A stretch of 64,000 nucleotides of DNA from Streptomyces sp. TLI_235 (GTDB lineage Bacteria > Actinomycetota > Actinomycetes > Streptomycetales > Streptomycetaceae), in NCBI GenBank assembly GCA_002300355.1, contig NSGV01000002.1:1550001-1614000 (forward strand). The letters are read 5' to 3'. The position numbers and the translations under genes were made by a program. The stretch's first letter is position 1, and the number at the start of each line of letters is the position of its first letter. Under the pieces are notes generated by a model. That model was not told the origin of the DNA and made no database searches. It saw only the letters and a list, made by a program, of their open reading frames with translations. Shown here piece by piece: positions 16,116-24,576 of this stretch.

Positions 16116-17420
16116 TCAGGGGGTGGCGGCCAGCGCGGCGGTGATGTCGCTCTGGGCCTTCTTGAGGGCGTTGGCCGGGGTGCCGGTGCCGGTGAGGGCG
16201 GCGTTGAGGTCGGTGTAGATGGCCTTGCTGACGTTGGCGTAGTCGGCGGTCCAGGTGGGGCGGGTGACCATGCGGTTCATGAAGGCGACCTGGAAGACGG
16301 GGTTGGCGTTCTGGACGTCGAGGTCGTCGAGGACGCCGCTGCGGGCGGGCAGCAGGCCGCCCTTGACGGCGAGGATCTTCTGGGCTTCGAGGCCGGTCAT
16401 CCACCGGACGAAGGCGAGATCGGCGTCGATGTTCCTGCTGTGCGGGTTGACGTAGAGGCCCCAGCCGCCGACGGTGGTGCGGCCGCGGCCGATCTGGCCC
16501 TCGAAGGCCGGGAGGTTGACGACACCGACCTTGCCGCTGATCTTCGAGGCGGGGTTCTCCCGGGCATCGTTGTAGCCGTAGGCCCAGTTGCGCAGGAAGG
16601 CGCTCTGGCCGCTGTTGAACAGGGCCTGGGACTCGTCCTCCTTGAAGGTGGTGATCGCCTTGGGGGCGATGGCGTCGTCGATCAGGCCCTTCATGTAGGT
16701 GAGGGCTTTCAGGTTCTCGGGGCTGTCGATCTGGGCGGTACCGCCGTGGTAGTCGACGCTTCTGCCGCCGCTGTCGGCGGAGAACTCGGTCCAGCCGCAG
16801 GTGAGGCCCTCGTAGCCGGCCCACTGGGCGGAGAAGCCGTACTTGACGAGACCGGCGTCCTGGAGCTGCTTCGCCTCCTGCCGGAGCTGCTCCCAGGTGG
16901 TCGGGGCGGGCAGGCGGGCCTTGTCGAGGAGGTCCTTGCGGTAGAAGAGGAAGCCGTTGTCGGTGAAGAGCGGGGCGGCCATGATCTTGCCGTCGTACTG
17001 GAGGCCGTCGAGCAGAGTCCGGTCGAAGGACTGCCAGTAGGCGCCGTCGAGGTGCTCGCTCAGCGGAAGGGCGAGTCCTTCCCTGCCGAACTGGGCCGGC
17101 CAGACGACATCGCCGTTGTAGACGTCGATCTCGTCGGAACCCCGCAGGATGCTGCCGGTGATGGCGGCGCGATTCCGGTCGGTGTCGGAGGGGACGTCCT
17201 TGACGGTGACGTGGATGGCGGGGTGGACCTTCTCGAAAGCCTTGACGAGGGTCTTGCGGAGGTCGACGTCGTTGCGGCCGAACGTGCTCGAGTACCAGGT
17301 GATGGTTCCGCTCGGCTCGCTGCCCGGGCTCGTGCTGTGCGGGGCGGCGCAGGCGCTGCCGGTCACGGCGAGCACCGCGGTGGCGGCCATGGCGGTGAGG
17401 CGGGTTCTGGTGGTGCGCAC
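16116..17420 (-). CDS. Orphan sugar-binding lipoprotein (CUT1, LpqY/ThuE type), ROK-linked
   Basis: This 434-aa binding protein has lipobox VTGSAC (Cys 24). Typical marks: TWYSSTFGRNDVDLRKTLV, EIDVYNGDVVWPAQFGREG, FTDNGFLFYRKDLLDK, FKEDES (259-264) and FLRNWAYGYNDA (about 275-286). It shares the FKE[ED]ES...FLRNW pattern and overall layout with the SBP at 4233-5504, so the two are paralogous. I chose the GTG at 17420, preceded by GGAG; the frame stays open to 17489, but the extra residues are arginine-rich and precede the signal peptide. It has no permease or ATPase neighbour and is divergent from the ROK regulator at 18007-19224, which probably controls it. Confidence 0.9.
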   Translation of the reverse strand: MRTTRTRLTAMAATAVLAVTGSACAAPHSTSPGSEPSGTITWYSSTFGRNDVDLRKTLVKAFEKVHPAIHVTVKDVPSDTDRNRAAITGSILRGSDEIDVYNGDVVWPAQFGREGLALPLSEHLDGAYWQSFDRTLLDGLQYDGKIMAAPLFTDNGFLFYRKDLLDKARLPAPTTWEQLRQEAKQLQDAGLVKYGFSAQWAGYEGLTCGWTEFSADSGGRSVDYHGGTAQIDSPENLKALTYMKGLIDDAIAPKAITTFKEDESQALFNSGQSAFLRNWAYGYNDARENPASKISGKVGVVNLPAFEGQIGRGRTTVGGWGLYVNPHSRNIDADLAFVRWMTGLEAQKILAVKGGLLPARSGVLDDLDVQNANPVFQVAFMNRMVTRPTWTADYANVSKAIYTDLNAALTGTGTPANALKKAQSDITAALAATP

Positions 17421-18006
17421 GGGGACTCCAGGTGCGAAGGCGCGCCCGGTGCGGGCGGCAAGGGGGCGGCGTGACCGTGGAACGGGCATCCGGTGGCCAC
17501 GCCTCGGGGAACGGGGGTGGGGGGTGGGGGTGGGGGTTCACCACGGCCGGCCGGCGGCGCAGTCCCCGCGTGCCGGGCGGCGCCCTCCGCGGCTCTGGGG
17601 TGCGGCCGTGTACGGGCATGCCCGTCGGCCGCGTGGGCGCCTGACCGGCTGGCTGAGAGGCTGGCACTATTAATTTCACGTGTCAAGAAATAAGATGGAA
17701 ATCGCCGTGACGCACCCGACTGCTCGGCCTAGCGCGGTAGTGTCTCGGCGATGGGTGCGGCGCGTACGGAGGTCCTCGACCTCCCCGCCGGCCTGCTACT
17801 GGGCCCTCGACCGGGGCAGCGGGACCTGTCGCGTGGAGCTGATTCGCGGCGTTATCGAAATGTCCCCGACATTTTCCGGCATCAAGCAATTATCGCCAGC
17901 ATGGCACGGAGGCCCATCGGAGTACGGCAGCGTTCGAAGAAACGGGCAGACTGGGGCCCGTGGCGCCGATCGGTGGCCGAAGCAGTCCAGTGGAGGCAAG
18001 CCAACC
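17421..18006. other. Divergent intergenic region SBP / ROK regulator
   Basis: These 586 nt hold a very G-rich run (about 17510-17540), the AT-rich inverted repeat at 17673-17691 and the long leader of the ROK gene. The ROK reading frame stays open leftwards to 17680, but that extension is not ROK-like and precedes the ribosome-binding site, so I treat it as leader. No other gene is supported. Confidence 0.5.
17673..17691. promoter_or_regulatory. Candidate ROK operator: inverted repeat ATTTC-N9-GAAAT with TTGACA
   Basis: ATTTC (17673-17677) and GAAAT (17687-17691) form an inverted repeat with a 9-nt spacer inside the longest AT-rich patch of the region. The spacer contains TGTCAA, i.e. TTGACA on the minus strand, a possible -35 of the SBP gene, though no well-spaced -10 follows. 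The position between a ROK gene and its divergent SBP gene supports an operator. Confidence 0.4.
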
Positions 18007-19224
18007 GTGACCGTCCAGACGCCCGCCGGCCGTGCGGTGCCCCGGTTGCTCGCGCCCGCCCGTTCGGCCGTCGATCCGATCGGGCAGCGCACCCGGGCGG
18101 ATGTGTTCGCCGCGATCCTCACCGCAGGGCCGCTGTCGCGTGTGGAGGTCGCCCAGCGGCTGGAGCTGTCGCAGTCGACCGTGACCAAGGTGGTGAACCC
18201 TCTGATGGAGGCGGGCTACCTGGTCGAGTCCACCGCCGAGCCCGCGGGTGCGGTCGGGCGGCCGCGCCGGATGCTGCGGGTGCGCAAGGAACTGCGGCTG
18301 GCCGCCGGAGTGAAGATCGGCCCGTCGAAGGTGACCGCGGTCCTCACCGACCTGGGGGCGCAGGAGCTCGCCCGCCGGGAGCAGCCACTGGCCGACCACC
18401 GTGTCGAGACGGCGGTGGCGGCGACGGTGGAGGCCGTGCGGCACCTGGTGGCGTCGGTGCCGGGGGCCTCGGAGCGGATGCTGGGTGTGGGCGTGGGCCT
18501 GAACGGCCACGTGGACCCCACGAGCGGGGTGTGCCACTACTCGGCGCTGATGGACTGGCACGACGTGGACGTGGCCGGTCCGCTGGCCGAGGCGTGCGGG
18601 ATGCCGGTGGCGGTGAGCAACGACGTGAACACCCTGGTGGTGGCCGAGCAGTGGTTCGGGCACGGCCGGAACACCGACTCGTTCGCGGTCGTGACGGTGG
18701 GCGCGGGCGTGGGCTGCGGCCTGCTGCTGGGCGGGCGCCCCTACCTGGGGCGCAGTGGCCTGGCGGGCGAGTTCGGCCATGTCCCCCTCGACCCGGCAGG
18801 GCCGGTGTGCAGCTGCGGGAACGTCGGCTGCCTGGAGGCGCTCGCGTCCTATGACGCGGTACTGCGGCGGCTCCGGGAGGCGGGGCTGGCGGACTGCGAG
18901 GACATCGACCAGGCGGTGGTGCTTGCGCGCTCGGGCCGCGGGCCGGACGCGAAGGCGGCGCTGGCGGCGTTCGCGGCGGCCGGCGAGGCGCTGGGGCGGG
19001 GGCTCGCGGGGCTGTGCAACCTGCTGAACCTGGAGAAGATCGTCCTGGCGGGCGAGGGGGCGACGGCTCAGGATCTGTTCGGTCCGGCGCTGGTGGCGGC
19101 GCTGCGCGAGCACGCGTTCTCCACGGCGGCGGCCGACTGCGAGCTGGTGGTCGACGCGGTCACCGACGACCTGTGGGCGCGGGGCGCGGCCTGCCTGGTG
19201 ATCCGGGACGCGGTCGGAGCCTGA
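18007..19224 (+). CDS. ROK-family transcriptional regulator
   Basis: This 405-aa sugar-responsive repressor has an N-terminal winged helix-turn-helix at about residues 33-72 (LSRVEVAQRLELSQSTVTKV then VVNPLMEAGYL), followed by the ROK kinase-like fold: GVGVGLNGHVDPTSGVCHYS, NDVNTLVVAEQWFGHG, VTVGAGVGCGLLLGG and the zinc motif GEFGHVPLDP...CSCGNVGCLEAL. ROK regulators bind a sugar or sugar phosphate to release DNA. The GTG at 18007 has GGAGG 10 nt upstream and gives the family's usual N terminus. Divergent orientation from the orphan SBP indicates it controls that gene and possibly a permease encoded elsewhere. Confidence 0.92.
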   Translation: MTVQTPAGRAVPRLLAPARSAVDPIGQRTRADVFAAILTAGPLSRVEVAQRLELSQSTVTKVVNPLMEAGYLVESTAEPAGAVGRPRRMLRVRKELRLAAGVKIGPSKVTAVLTDLGAQELARREQPLADHRVETAVAATVEAVRHLVASVPGASERMLGVGVGLNGHVDPTSGVCHYSALMDWHDVDVAGPLAEACGMPVAVSNDVNTLVVAEQWFGHGRNTDSFAVVTVGAGVGCGLLLGGRPYLGRSGLAGEFGHVPLDPAGPVCSCGNVGCLEALASYDAVLRRLREAGLADCEDIDQAVVLARSGRGPDAKAALAAFAAAGEALGRGLAGLCNLLNLEKIVLAGEGATAQDLFGPALVAALREHAFSTAAADCELVVDAVTDDLWARGAACLVIRDAVGA

Positions 19225-19269
19225 GCACGGTGCGGCGACCCGCGGCCCCGCTTCCCGAGCGGTAGCGGC

Positions 19270-19932
19270 TCAGGTCGCGTCCGGGGCTTCCCAGAGGCCC
19301 GCGAAGAGCTGGTCGAGCCGGTCGTCGCCGACCGGCGGTTCGGGGAGCGGGTGGGCGGCGCGGGTGCGGAAGCCGTCCAGCAGCAGGGCGAGATGGCGCC
19401 GCCACAGGCCCGGCCGGAGGCCGTCCGCGGCGGGCACCGCGCGGCAGAGCGGGCCGAGCAGGAACAGCAGGTCCATCGGGACGACGTCGCGCCGCATCGT
19501 GCCCTGCTCCTGGGCCCGGGCGACCAGGGTGCCGACGGTCTCCGCGTTGCGGTGGCTCATCTCTGCGAGCACCGGGACGGTCGGAATGGCCATCGTCACC
19601 AGGTCGTTGATGCCCCGGTTGGTGGCGACGAGTTCGAAGATCCGCGTGAAGTAGCCCTCGACGGCCGTCCAGGCGTCGTCGACCGCCAGGGCCTCCTCGC
19701 CCGCCTCCGCGAGGACGGCGGCAGCTGCCCGAAAGACCTCGCCGATCAGGTCCTCGCGGGTCGGGAAGTGCCGGTAGAGGGTGGCGTTGCCGACCCCGGC
19801 CCGCCGGGCGATGACGTCGAGCGGGGCGTCGAGGCCGAGTTCGGCGAAGACGTCGGCGGCGGCCGCGACCAGCGCCTCGCGATTGCGCCGCGCGTCCCGC
19901 CGCTGCGGCGCTGGCCGCTCTCCGTCTGCCAT
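19270..19932 (-). CDS. TetR-family transcriptional regulator
   Basis: This 220-aa repressor has an N-terminal HTH at about residues 18-62, with NREALVAAAADVFAELGLDA, LDVIARRAGVGNATLYRHFP and TREDLI. The C-terminal ligand domain (about 75-205) is helical and divergent. It is divergent from the damaged cytochrome b gene; the gap carries two similar GGGGAG inverted repeats, likely its operators. The start ATG at 19932 is followed directly by the conserved region, so there is little doubt. Ligand unknown. Confidence 0.92.
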   Translation of the reverse strand: MADGERPAPQRRDARRNREALVAAAADVFAELGLDAPLDVIARRAGVGNATLYRHFPTREDLIGEVFRAAAAVLAEAGEEALAVDDAWTAVEGYFTRIFELVATNRGINDLVTMAIPTVPVLAEMSHRNAETVGTLVARAQEQGTMRRDVVPMDLLFLLGPLCRAVPAADGLRPGLWRRHLALLLDGFRTRAAHPLPEPPVGDDRLDQLFAGLWEAPDAT

Positions 19933-19956
19933 GCGGACACCCTAACAACCCGAAAG

Positions 19957-20017
19957 CGGGGAGCTCTCCCCGTTACTGCTAGGGTGTGGCCACAAAATGG
20001 GGAGCCTCCCCCGTTTT
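19957..20017. promoter_or_regulatory. Two candidate TetR operators
   Basis: Site 1 (19957-19972) is a perfect 7-bp inverted repeat, CGGGGAG-CT-CTCCCCG, followed by TTACT. Site 2 (19994-20017) is AAAATGGGGAGCCTCCCCC then GTTTT, an imperfect palindrome with the same GGGGAG...CTCCCC core and flanking AAAA/TTTT. The two centres are about 41 nt apart and fill the gap between the TetR start (19932) and the cytochrome b start (20054). Two similar sites between divergent genes is the usual layout for a TetR repressor controlling itself and its neighbour. Confidence 0.55.
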
Positions 20018-20053
20018 GGCTCCGGACAACGCCGGCCCGCCCAGGGAGACGTG

Positions 20054-21647
20054 ATGCCCCATCCACAGACCATCGACCGGCGGGGCACCCCCGCGGCACC
20101 GGGCCGGGCGCAGCGCGCCGCGGACTGGGCGGACGGACGGCTGGGGCTCTACGCCCTCGCCAAGTCGAACATCCGCAAGGTCTTTCCGGACCACTGGTCG
20201 TTCATGCTCGGCGAGATATGCCTCTACAGCCTCGTGGTGATCATCCTGACCGGCGTCTATCTGACGCTGTTCTTCAAGCCGAGCATGGCCGAGACCGTGT
20301 ACCACGGTCCGTACGCCCCGCTCAACGGCATCCGGATGTCCGGGGCGTACGCCTCGACCATGGACATCAGCTTCGAGGTGCGCGGCGGTCTGCTGATCCG
20401 TCAGATCCACCACTGGGCTGCTCTGGTGTTCGTGGCCGCGATGTTCGTCCACATGATGCGGGTGTTCTTCACCGGGGCGTTCCGCAAGCCGCGCGAGATC
20501 AACTGGCTGTTCGGGTTCCTGCTGCTCTTCCTCGGCATGTTCGACGGTTTCATGGGCTACTCGCTGCCGGACGACCTGCTGTCCGGTACCGGTATCCGCT
20601 TCATGGAGGGCGCGATCCTGGCGGTGCCGCTGGTCGGCACGTACCTGCAGATGTTCCTGTTCGGCGGTCAGTTCCCCGGCACCGACATCGTGCCGCGGTT
20701 CTTCACCGTCCACGTGCTGCTGATCCCGGGCATCACCTGGGCCTGCTGGTGGCCCACCTGATCCTGGTCTTCCACCACAAGCACACCCAGTGGGCCGGGC
20801 CCGGCCGGACCGAGGAGAACGTGATCGGCATGCCGCTGATGCCGGTCTACCTGGCCAAGGCCGGCGGGTTCTTCTTCCTGGTGTTCGACGTCATCGCGGC
20901 CGTCTCCGCGATCGCCACGATCAACCCGATCTGGGCGTACGGCCCGTACCGCCCCGACCAGGTGTCCACCGACGCCCAGCCCGACTGGTACATGGGCTTC
21001 GCGGAGGGCCTGATCCGGGTGATGCCGGGCTGGGAGGTCCGGGCCTGGGGCCACACCCTCAACCTCGGCATCCTGATCCCCTTCCTGGCCTTCCCCGCCG
21101 TGCTCGGCGCGATCGCCGGCTATCCCTTCCTGAAGCGTGGCTCACCCGCGACCGGCGCGAGGGCCACCTGCTGGACCGGCCGCGCAACGCCCCGGTGCGG
21201 ACCGCCCTCGGCGCGGCCTGGATCAGCCTCTACCTGGTGCTGCTGGCCGGCGGGGGCAACGACCTGATCGCCACCCACCTGCACCTGTCGCTCGACTCGA
21301 TCACCTACGTCGTCCGTCTCGGCTGCTTCGTCGTCCCGGTGCTGACCTTCTTCGCCGCCAAGCGGTGGTGCCTCGGGCTGCAGCGCCGCGACCGGGACAA
21401 GGTGCTGCACGGCCGGGAGAGCGGCATCGTCACGCGCCTGCCGCACGGCGAGTACACCGAGTCGCACACCCCGCTGCCCCCCGCCGACCTGCACCGGCTC
21501 ACCGCCCACCACCAGCACCGGCCGGCCGACGGGGGCACCCGGCTCCACGCCGCCCTCTCCCGTACCTGGTTCGGCCCGGGCGGCCAGATCGCCAAGCCCA
21601 CCGCCGAGGAGTACCGCGAGGTCACCGACGGCTCCGGACACCACTGA
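20054..21647 (+). pseudogene. Cytochrome b subunit (QcrB-like paralogue), two 1-nt deletions
   Basis: The reconstructed protein is about 531 aa, close to actinobacterial QcrB, the cytochrome b of the bc1 complex. Segment 1 (20054 to ~20734) has [40 protein letters not shown] with haem-ligand histidines, and ends HVLLIPGI. Segment 2 (~20737 to ~21132, next frame) has [19 protein letters not shown] and PDWYMGFAEG, the quinol-site PEWY region. Segment 3 (~21136 to 21647) has LLDRPRNAPVRTALGAAWIS. A single nucleotide is missing near 20735 (expected ATC-A-C-CTG) and near 21133. As read, translation stops at 20761. It lacks qcrA/qcrC neighbours, so it is a stand-alone paralogue. The deletions may be real decay or assembly errors. 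ATG 20054 follows GGGAG. Confidence 0.85.
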
Positions 21648-21663
21648 CCGGCGGAGGGGAACG

Positions 21664-22095
21664 ATGAGCCACCCACCCGACGGTCTCGCCGACGCCCGTC
21701 GCCTCCTGCTGACCACCTTCGGCCCGGACGGCGCCACCACCACCGCCGCCACCTGGGTCGTCCCGGACGGCTCCGGACTGGGCGTCTGGGCACCTGCCGA
21801 CTCCCCCGCCGTCCGGCAGGTCCGCAGCAGGCCCCGGATGCTGGTCGCCGCCTGCGACCCGTACGGCCGGCCGGTCGGCCGGGTGCTGGCCGCCCGCGCG
21901 GCGGTGTGCGGCCCCGAGCACACCGCCCGCTACCGCACCTCGCTGATCGACAAGTACGGGCTCGCCGCGGTGTTCGCCCTCGCCCGCAGCCGCCTGCGGG
22001 TCGGCCTCGCCGGCACCGTCGGCATCCGCATCACCCTCGCCGCCCCCGCCCTGCTCCACCCCTGGCACCCCGACCCGTGGTACAGCCCGAACTGA
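21664..22095 (+). CDS. PPOX-class flavin/F420-dependent oxidoreductase-like protein
   Basis: This 143-aa small split-barrel protein resembles the pyridoxamine-phosphate-oxidase-like group that often binds F420 or FMN in actinobacteria. The sequence RRLLLTTFGPDGATTTAATWVV (about residues 12-33), SPAVRQVRSRPRMLVAACDPYG (about 47-68) and RYRTSLIDKYGLA fit that family; the last contains the usual tyrosine/lysine pair. It starts 16 nt after the cytochrome b reading frame, with GGAGGGGAA before the ATG, so it may be co-transcribed with it under TetR control. The substrate cannot be predicted. Confidence 0.82.
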   Translation: MSHPPDGLADARRLLLTTFGPDGATTTAATWVVPDGSGLGVWAPADSPAVRQVRSRPRMLVAACDPYGRPVGRVLAARAAVCGPEHTARYRTSLIDKYGLAAVFALARSRLRVGLAGTVGIRITLAAPALLHPWHPDPWYSPN

Positions 22096-22186
22096 CGGAG
22101 CGAGCCCAGGGCCCCTGTCGGCTGCACGGGCCGGTGCCGCAGGATCCGCCGGCCCGACCCGCCCGGCCCGACCCGCAGTCGCCCGG

Positions 22187-22783
22187 CTACGCCCGGTCGG
22201 CGGTCAGCTGCTCCCAGACCTCCCGGACGCGGGCGGTGAGTTCGTCCAGCGTGCCGCTGTTGTCGACGACGATGTCGGCGACGGCGAGCCGGTCCTCGCG
22301 GGTGGCCTGGGCGGCCATCCGGGCCTTGGCCTCGTCCTCGGCCATGCCGCGCAGCCGCACCAGCCGGTCGAGCCGGGTCTCGTCGGGCACGTCGACGACG
22401 ACGACCTTCTCGTAGAGCGGGGCGAGCCCGTTCTCGGCGAGCAGCGGGACGTCGTGCACGACGATGTCGTCCGGCCCGGCGGCGGCCTCGAGTTCGGCGG
22501 AGCGGGCACGCACCAGCGGGTGGACGATCGCGTTGAGCGCGGCGAGCCGGGCGGGGTCGCCGAAGACGAGGCGGCCGAGGGCGGGCCGGTCGAGCGAGCC
22601 GTCGGGCTGCAGCACCTCGGGGCCGAACTCGGCGACGACGGCGCGCAGTCCGCCGGTGCCGGGAGCCACCGCCTCGCGGGCGATCAGGTCGGAGTCCACG
22701 ATCACCGCGCCGAGCGCGGCGAGCTGCCGGGACACCTCGCTCTTGCCCGCGCCGATCCCGCCTGTCAGTCCGATCCTCAGCAT
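22187..22783 (-). CDS. coaE: Dephospho-CoA kinase
   Basis: This 198-aa enzyme is the last step of coenzyme A synthesis: it phosphorylates the ribose 3'-OH of dephospho-CoA with ATP. The P-loop is [11 protein letters not shown] (about 5-15), followed by [20 protein letters not shown], the CoA-site motif, and [10 protein letters not shown] around residue 112. The lid region has [17 protein letters not shown]. The length matches other single-domain CoaE proteins; some mycobacterial homologues carry an extra C-terminal GrpB-like domain, absent here. Start ATG 22783 directly precedes LRIGLTGG. In streptomycetes coaE lies close to rpsA, as here, about 6 kb away. Confidence 0.97.
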   Translation of the reverse strand: MLRIGLTGGIGAGKSEVSRQLAALGAVIVDSDLIAREAVAPGTGGLRAVVAEFGPEVLQPDGSLDRPALGRLVFGDPARLAALNAIVHPLVRARSAELEAAAGPDDIVVHDVPLLAENGLAPLYEKVVVVDVPDETRLDRLVRLRGMAEDEAKARMAAQATREDRLAVADIVVDNSGTLDELTARVREVWEQLTADRA

Positions 22784-22973
22784 GGCGCCCAGGCTACCGT
22801 CCGGTCACCTGCGCGGGTCGACCGCTCCCCCGGCCTGGTCGCGGCGGGTCGAACGGCGGTCGAACATCCGGCGCCGGCACGGCGAACTCCCCGCGTGCGG
22901 GGGTGCGAACGGACGGCTGGGAGTCCGGTACTGGTTAGGGTGCCGGGGATCGTCCGACCCGAGAGGAGCACCG

Positions 22974-23861
22974 ATGTCCCCCACCTGGCCCGCCGGTCCG
23001 AGGCGGGTGCTGGTCGTCGGCATCGACGGCGTCCGGCTCGACCTGCTGCCGTCGCTGCACACCCCGCACCTGGACAAGGTGGCCGAGGCGGGCTTCCTCG
23101 CCGAGGTGCGGGTGGACGAGGCGACGCCCACGATGTCCGGCCCGTGCTGGGCGACCGTGGTGACCGGTGTCGGGGTGGCCAAGCACGGCGTGTTCGGCAA
23201 CCACTTCGGCGGCAACCGGCTGGACGTCTTCCCGGACTTCACCACCCGGCTGGCGGCCGTGCACCGGCGCCGGACCTTCGCGGCGGGCGGCTGGGAGCCG
23301 CTGTTCCTGGCCCGCAGCGGCGGCCCGCTGTTCGCGGCACCGGGGCGCCTGGCGTACATCGCGCCGCTGGAGGACACCCCGGAGGCGTGGGAGGTCTGCG
23401 ACGAGCGGGTGACGGCGGAGGCCGAGTACGTACTGGGCCGCAGCGACGACGATCCGCAGGCGTCCTTCGTCTACCTGGGCGCGGTCGACGAGACGGCGCA
23501 CTTCGTGGGCTGCGGCGAGGAGTACCGGCGTTCGGTGGAGGCGGCGGACGTCCGGCTGGGCCGGCTGCTGGCGGCGGTCCGCGGCCGGTCCTCGTACGCC
23601 GAGGAGGAGTGGACGGTGATCGTGGTGACCGACCACGGGCATCTGGACGGCGGCGGGCACGGCGGGCGTACCGAGGTGGAGCGGACGGCCTGGATCGCGG
23701 CGTGCGGCCCGGGGATCGTCCCCGGCGGTCCGGTGCTGCCACTGCACCACACCGATGTGGCGGCGCACGTGTTCGCGGCGCTGGAGATCGTGCCGGACCC
23801 GCACTGGACGTTGGACGGCCGCCCGTTCACCCCTGTGGCAGAACCGGTCGCAGCGATCTGA
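22974..23861 (+). CDS. Alkaline phosphatase-superfamily phosphodiesterase/nucleotide pyrophosphatase
   Basis: This 295-aa enzyme of the type I phosphodiesterase/nucleotide pyrophosphatase family shows GIDGVRLDLLPSLHTPHLDK (metal-site Asp), TPTMSGPCWATVVTGVG (the Thr/Ser nucleophile region), HGVFGNHF, GAVDETAHFVGCG (Asp and His metal ligands) and VVTDHGHLDGGGHGG (third metal site). Normal family motifs are therefore complete. No signal peptide is visible, so it is probably cytoplasmic. The ATG at 22974 follows GAGAGGAG. It likely hydrolyses a phosphate mono- or diester; the substrate is unknown. It stands alone between convergent coaE and the sortase gene. Confidence 0.88.
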   Translation: MSPTWPAGPRRVLVVGIDGVRLDLLPSLHTPHLDKVAEAGFLAEVRVDEATPTMSGPCWATVVTGVGVAKHGVFGNHFGGNRLDVFPDFTTRLAAVHRRRTFAAGGWEPLFLARSGGPLFAAPGRLAYIAPLEDTPEAWEVCDERVTAEAEYVLGRSDDDPQASFVYLGAVDETAHFVGCGEEYRRSVEAADVRLGRLLAAVRGRSSYAEEEWTVIVVTDHGHLDGGGHGGRTEVERTAWIAACGPGIVPGGPVLPLHHTDVAAHVFAALEIVPDPHWTLDGRPFTPVAEPVAAI

Positions 23862-23868
23862 TAGGTCG

Positions 23869-24567
23869 TCACAGCGCCTGCACGAGGTGGGCGTAGACGA
23901 CGACGTTGCCCAGGTAGCCGGTGGCGCGGGTGTAGCCGCCGCCGCAGGTGATGACGCGCAGTTCCGGGCGGGCGGTGGCGCCGTAGACCCGGTCGTCGGG
24001 GAAGCCGTCCTTGGGCAGCACCTCGACGGCGTCGACGGCGAAGCGGGCGGTGCTGCCGTCGGCGCGCAGCACGTCGAGGGTGTTGCCGCGGTGGAGGGAG
24101 CCGAGCGACCAGAAGACGGCGCGGCCGCGGTCGGTGTCGACGTGGCCGACCAGCAGGGCGTTCCCGGCGCTGCCGGGGGCCGCGCCGAGGCGGTACCAGC
24201 CGGCGAGGTTGCGGTCGGCCTCGGGCGGCACCTGGAGGCCGCCGCGGGTGTCCAGGCCGACCCCGGTGACGGGGGCGTCGACGCCGATGGCCGGGATGCG
24301 CAGCCGGGTCGGCAGGGAGAAGGGCATGGCGGCGGGCATGCCCGCCGCGGCCCGCGCGGCCGCCGCCGGCGTCGGCCGGTCGGCGGCAGTGGCAGCGGCA
24401 GCGGCAGCGGCGGGCCGGGCGTCGGCCGCGGCGGGCACGGGCGGGGATTGGGTGCGGGTGCCGTCGTGCACCAGCCAGGCGCCGGCGGTGGCAAAGGCCG
24501 CGGCCGCGGCGAGGGCCGCGCGGGCCCCGCGGGTCGGTGGTCGTCGCACCGTCGGCGCCTCCTGCAC
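23869..24567 (-). CDS. Class F sortase
   Basis: This 232-aa membrane-anchored transpeptidase has one N-terminal helix (about residues 16-35), an Ala/Pro linker (about 40-80), then the sortase barrel beginning PTRLRIPAIGVDAPVTGVGLD. Catalytic residues: His in LLVGHVDTDRG (about 142), Cys in VITCGGGY (about 208) and an Arg in TRATGYLGNVV shortly after. Class F enzymes are common in actinobacteria, and their substrates are poorly defined. It is encoded 9 nt after the cell-surface protein gene at 24577-25083, so the pair is probably one operon and the neighbour a candidate substrate. Confidence 0.92.
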   Translation of the reverse strand: MQEAPTVRRPPTRGARAALAAAAAFATAGAWLVHDGTRTQSPPVPAAADARPAAAAAAATAADRPTPAAAARAAAGMPAAMPFSLPTRLRIPAIGVDAPVTGVGLDTRGGLQVPPEADRNLAGWYRLGAAPGSAGNALLVGHVDTDRGRAVFWSLGSLHRGNTLDVLRADGSTARFAVDAVEVLPKDGFPDDRVYGATARPELRVITCGGGYTRATGYLGNVVVYAHLVQAL

Positions 24568-24576
24568 GGTGGGCGG

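Noticed and set aside
16116-17420. Orphan SBP as part of the phosphatase/xylose-type operon
   Set aside because: It belongs to a different SBP family (CUT1), is 322 nt away and faces its own ROK regulator.
17680-18006. N-terminal extension of the ROK protein by 109 residues
   Set aside because: The extra part has no ROK homology and precedes GGAGG at about 17993; the shorter protein has the family's normal length.
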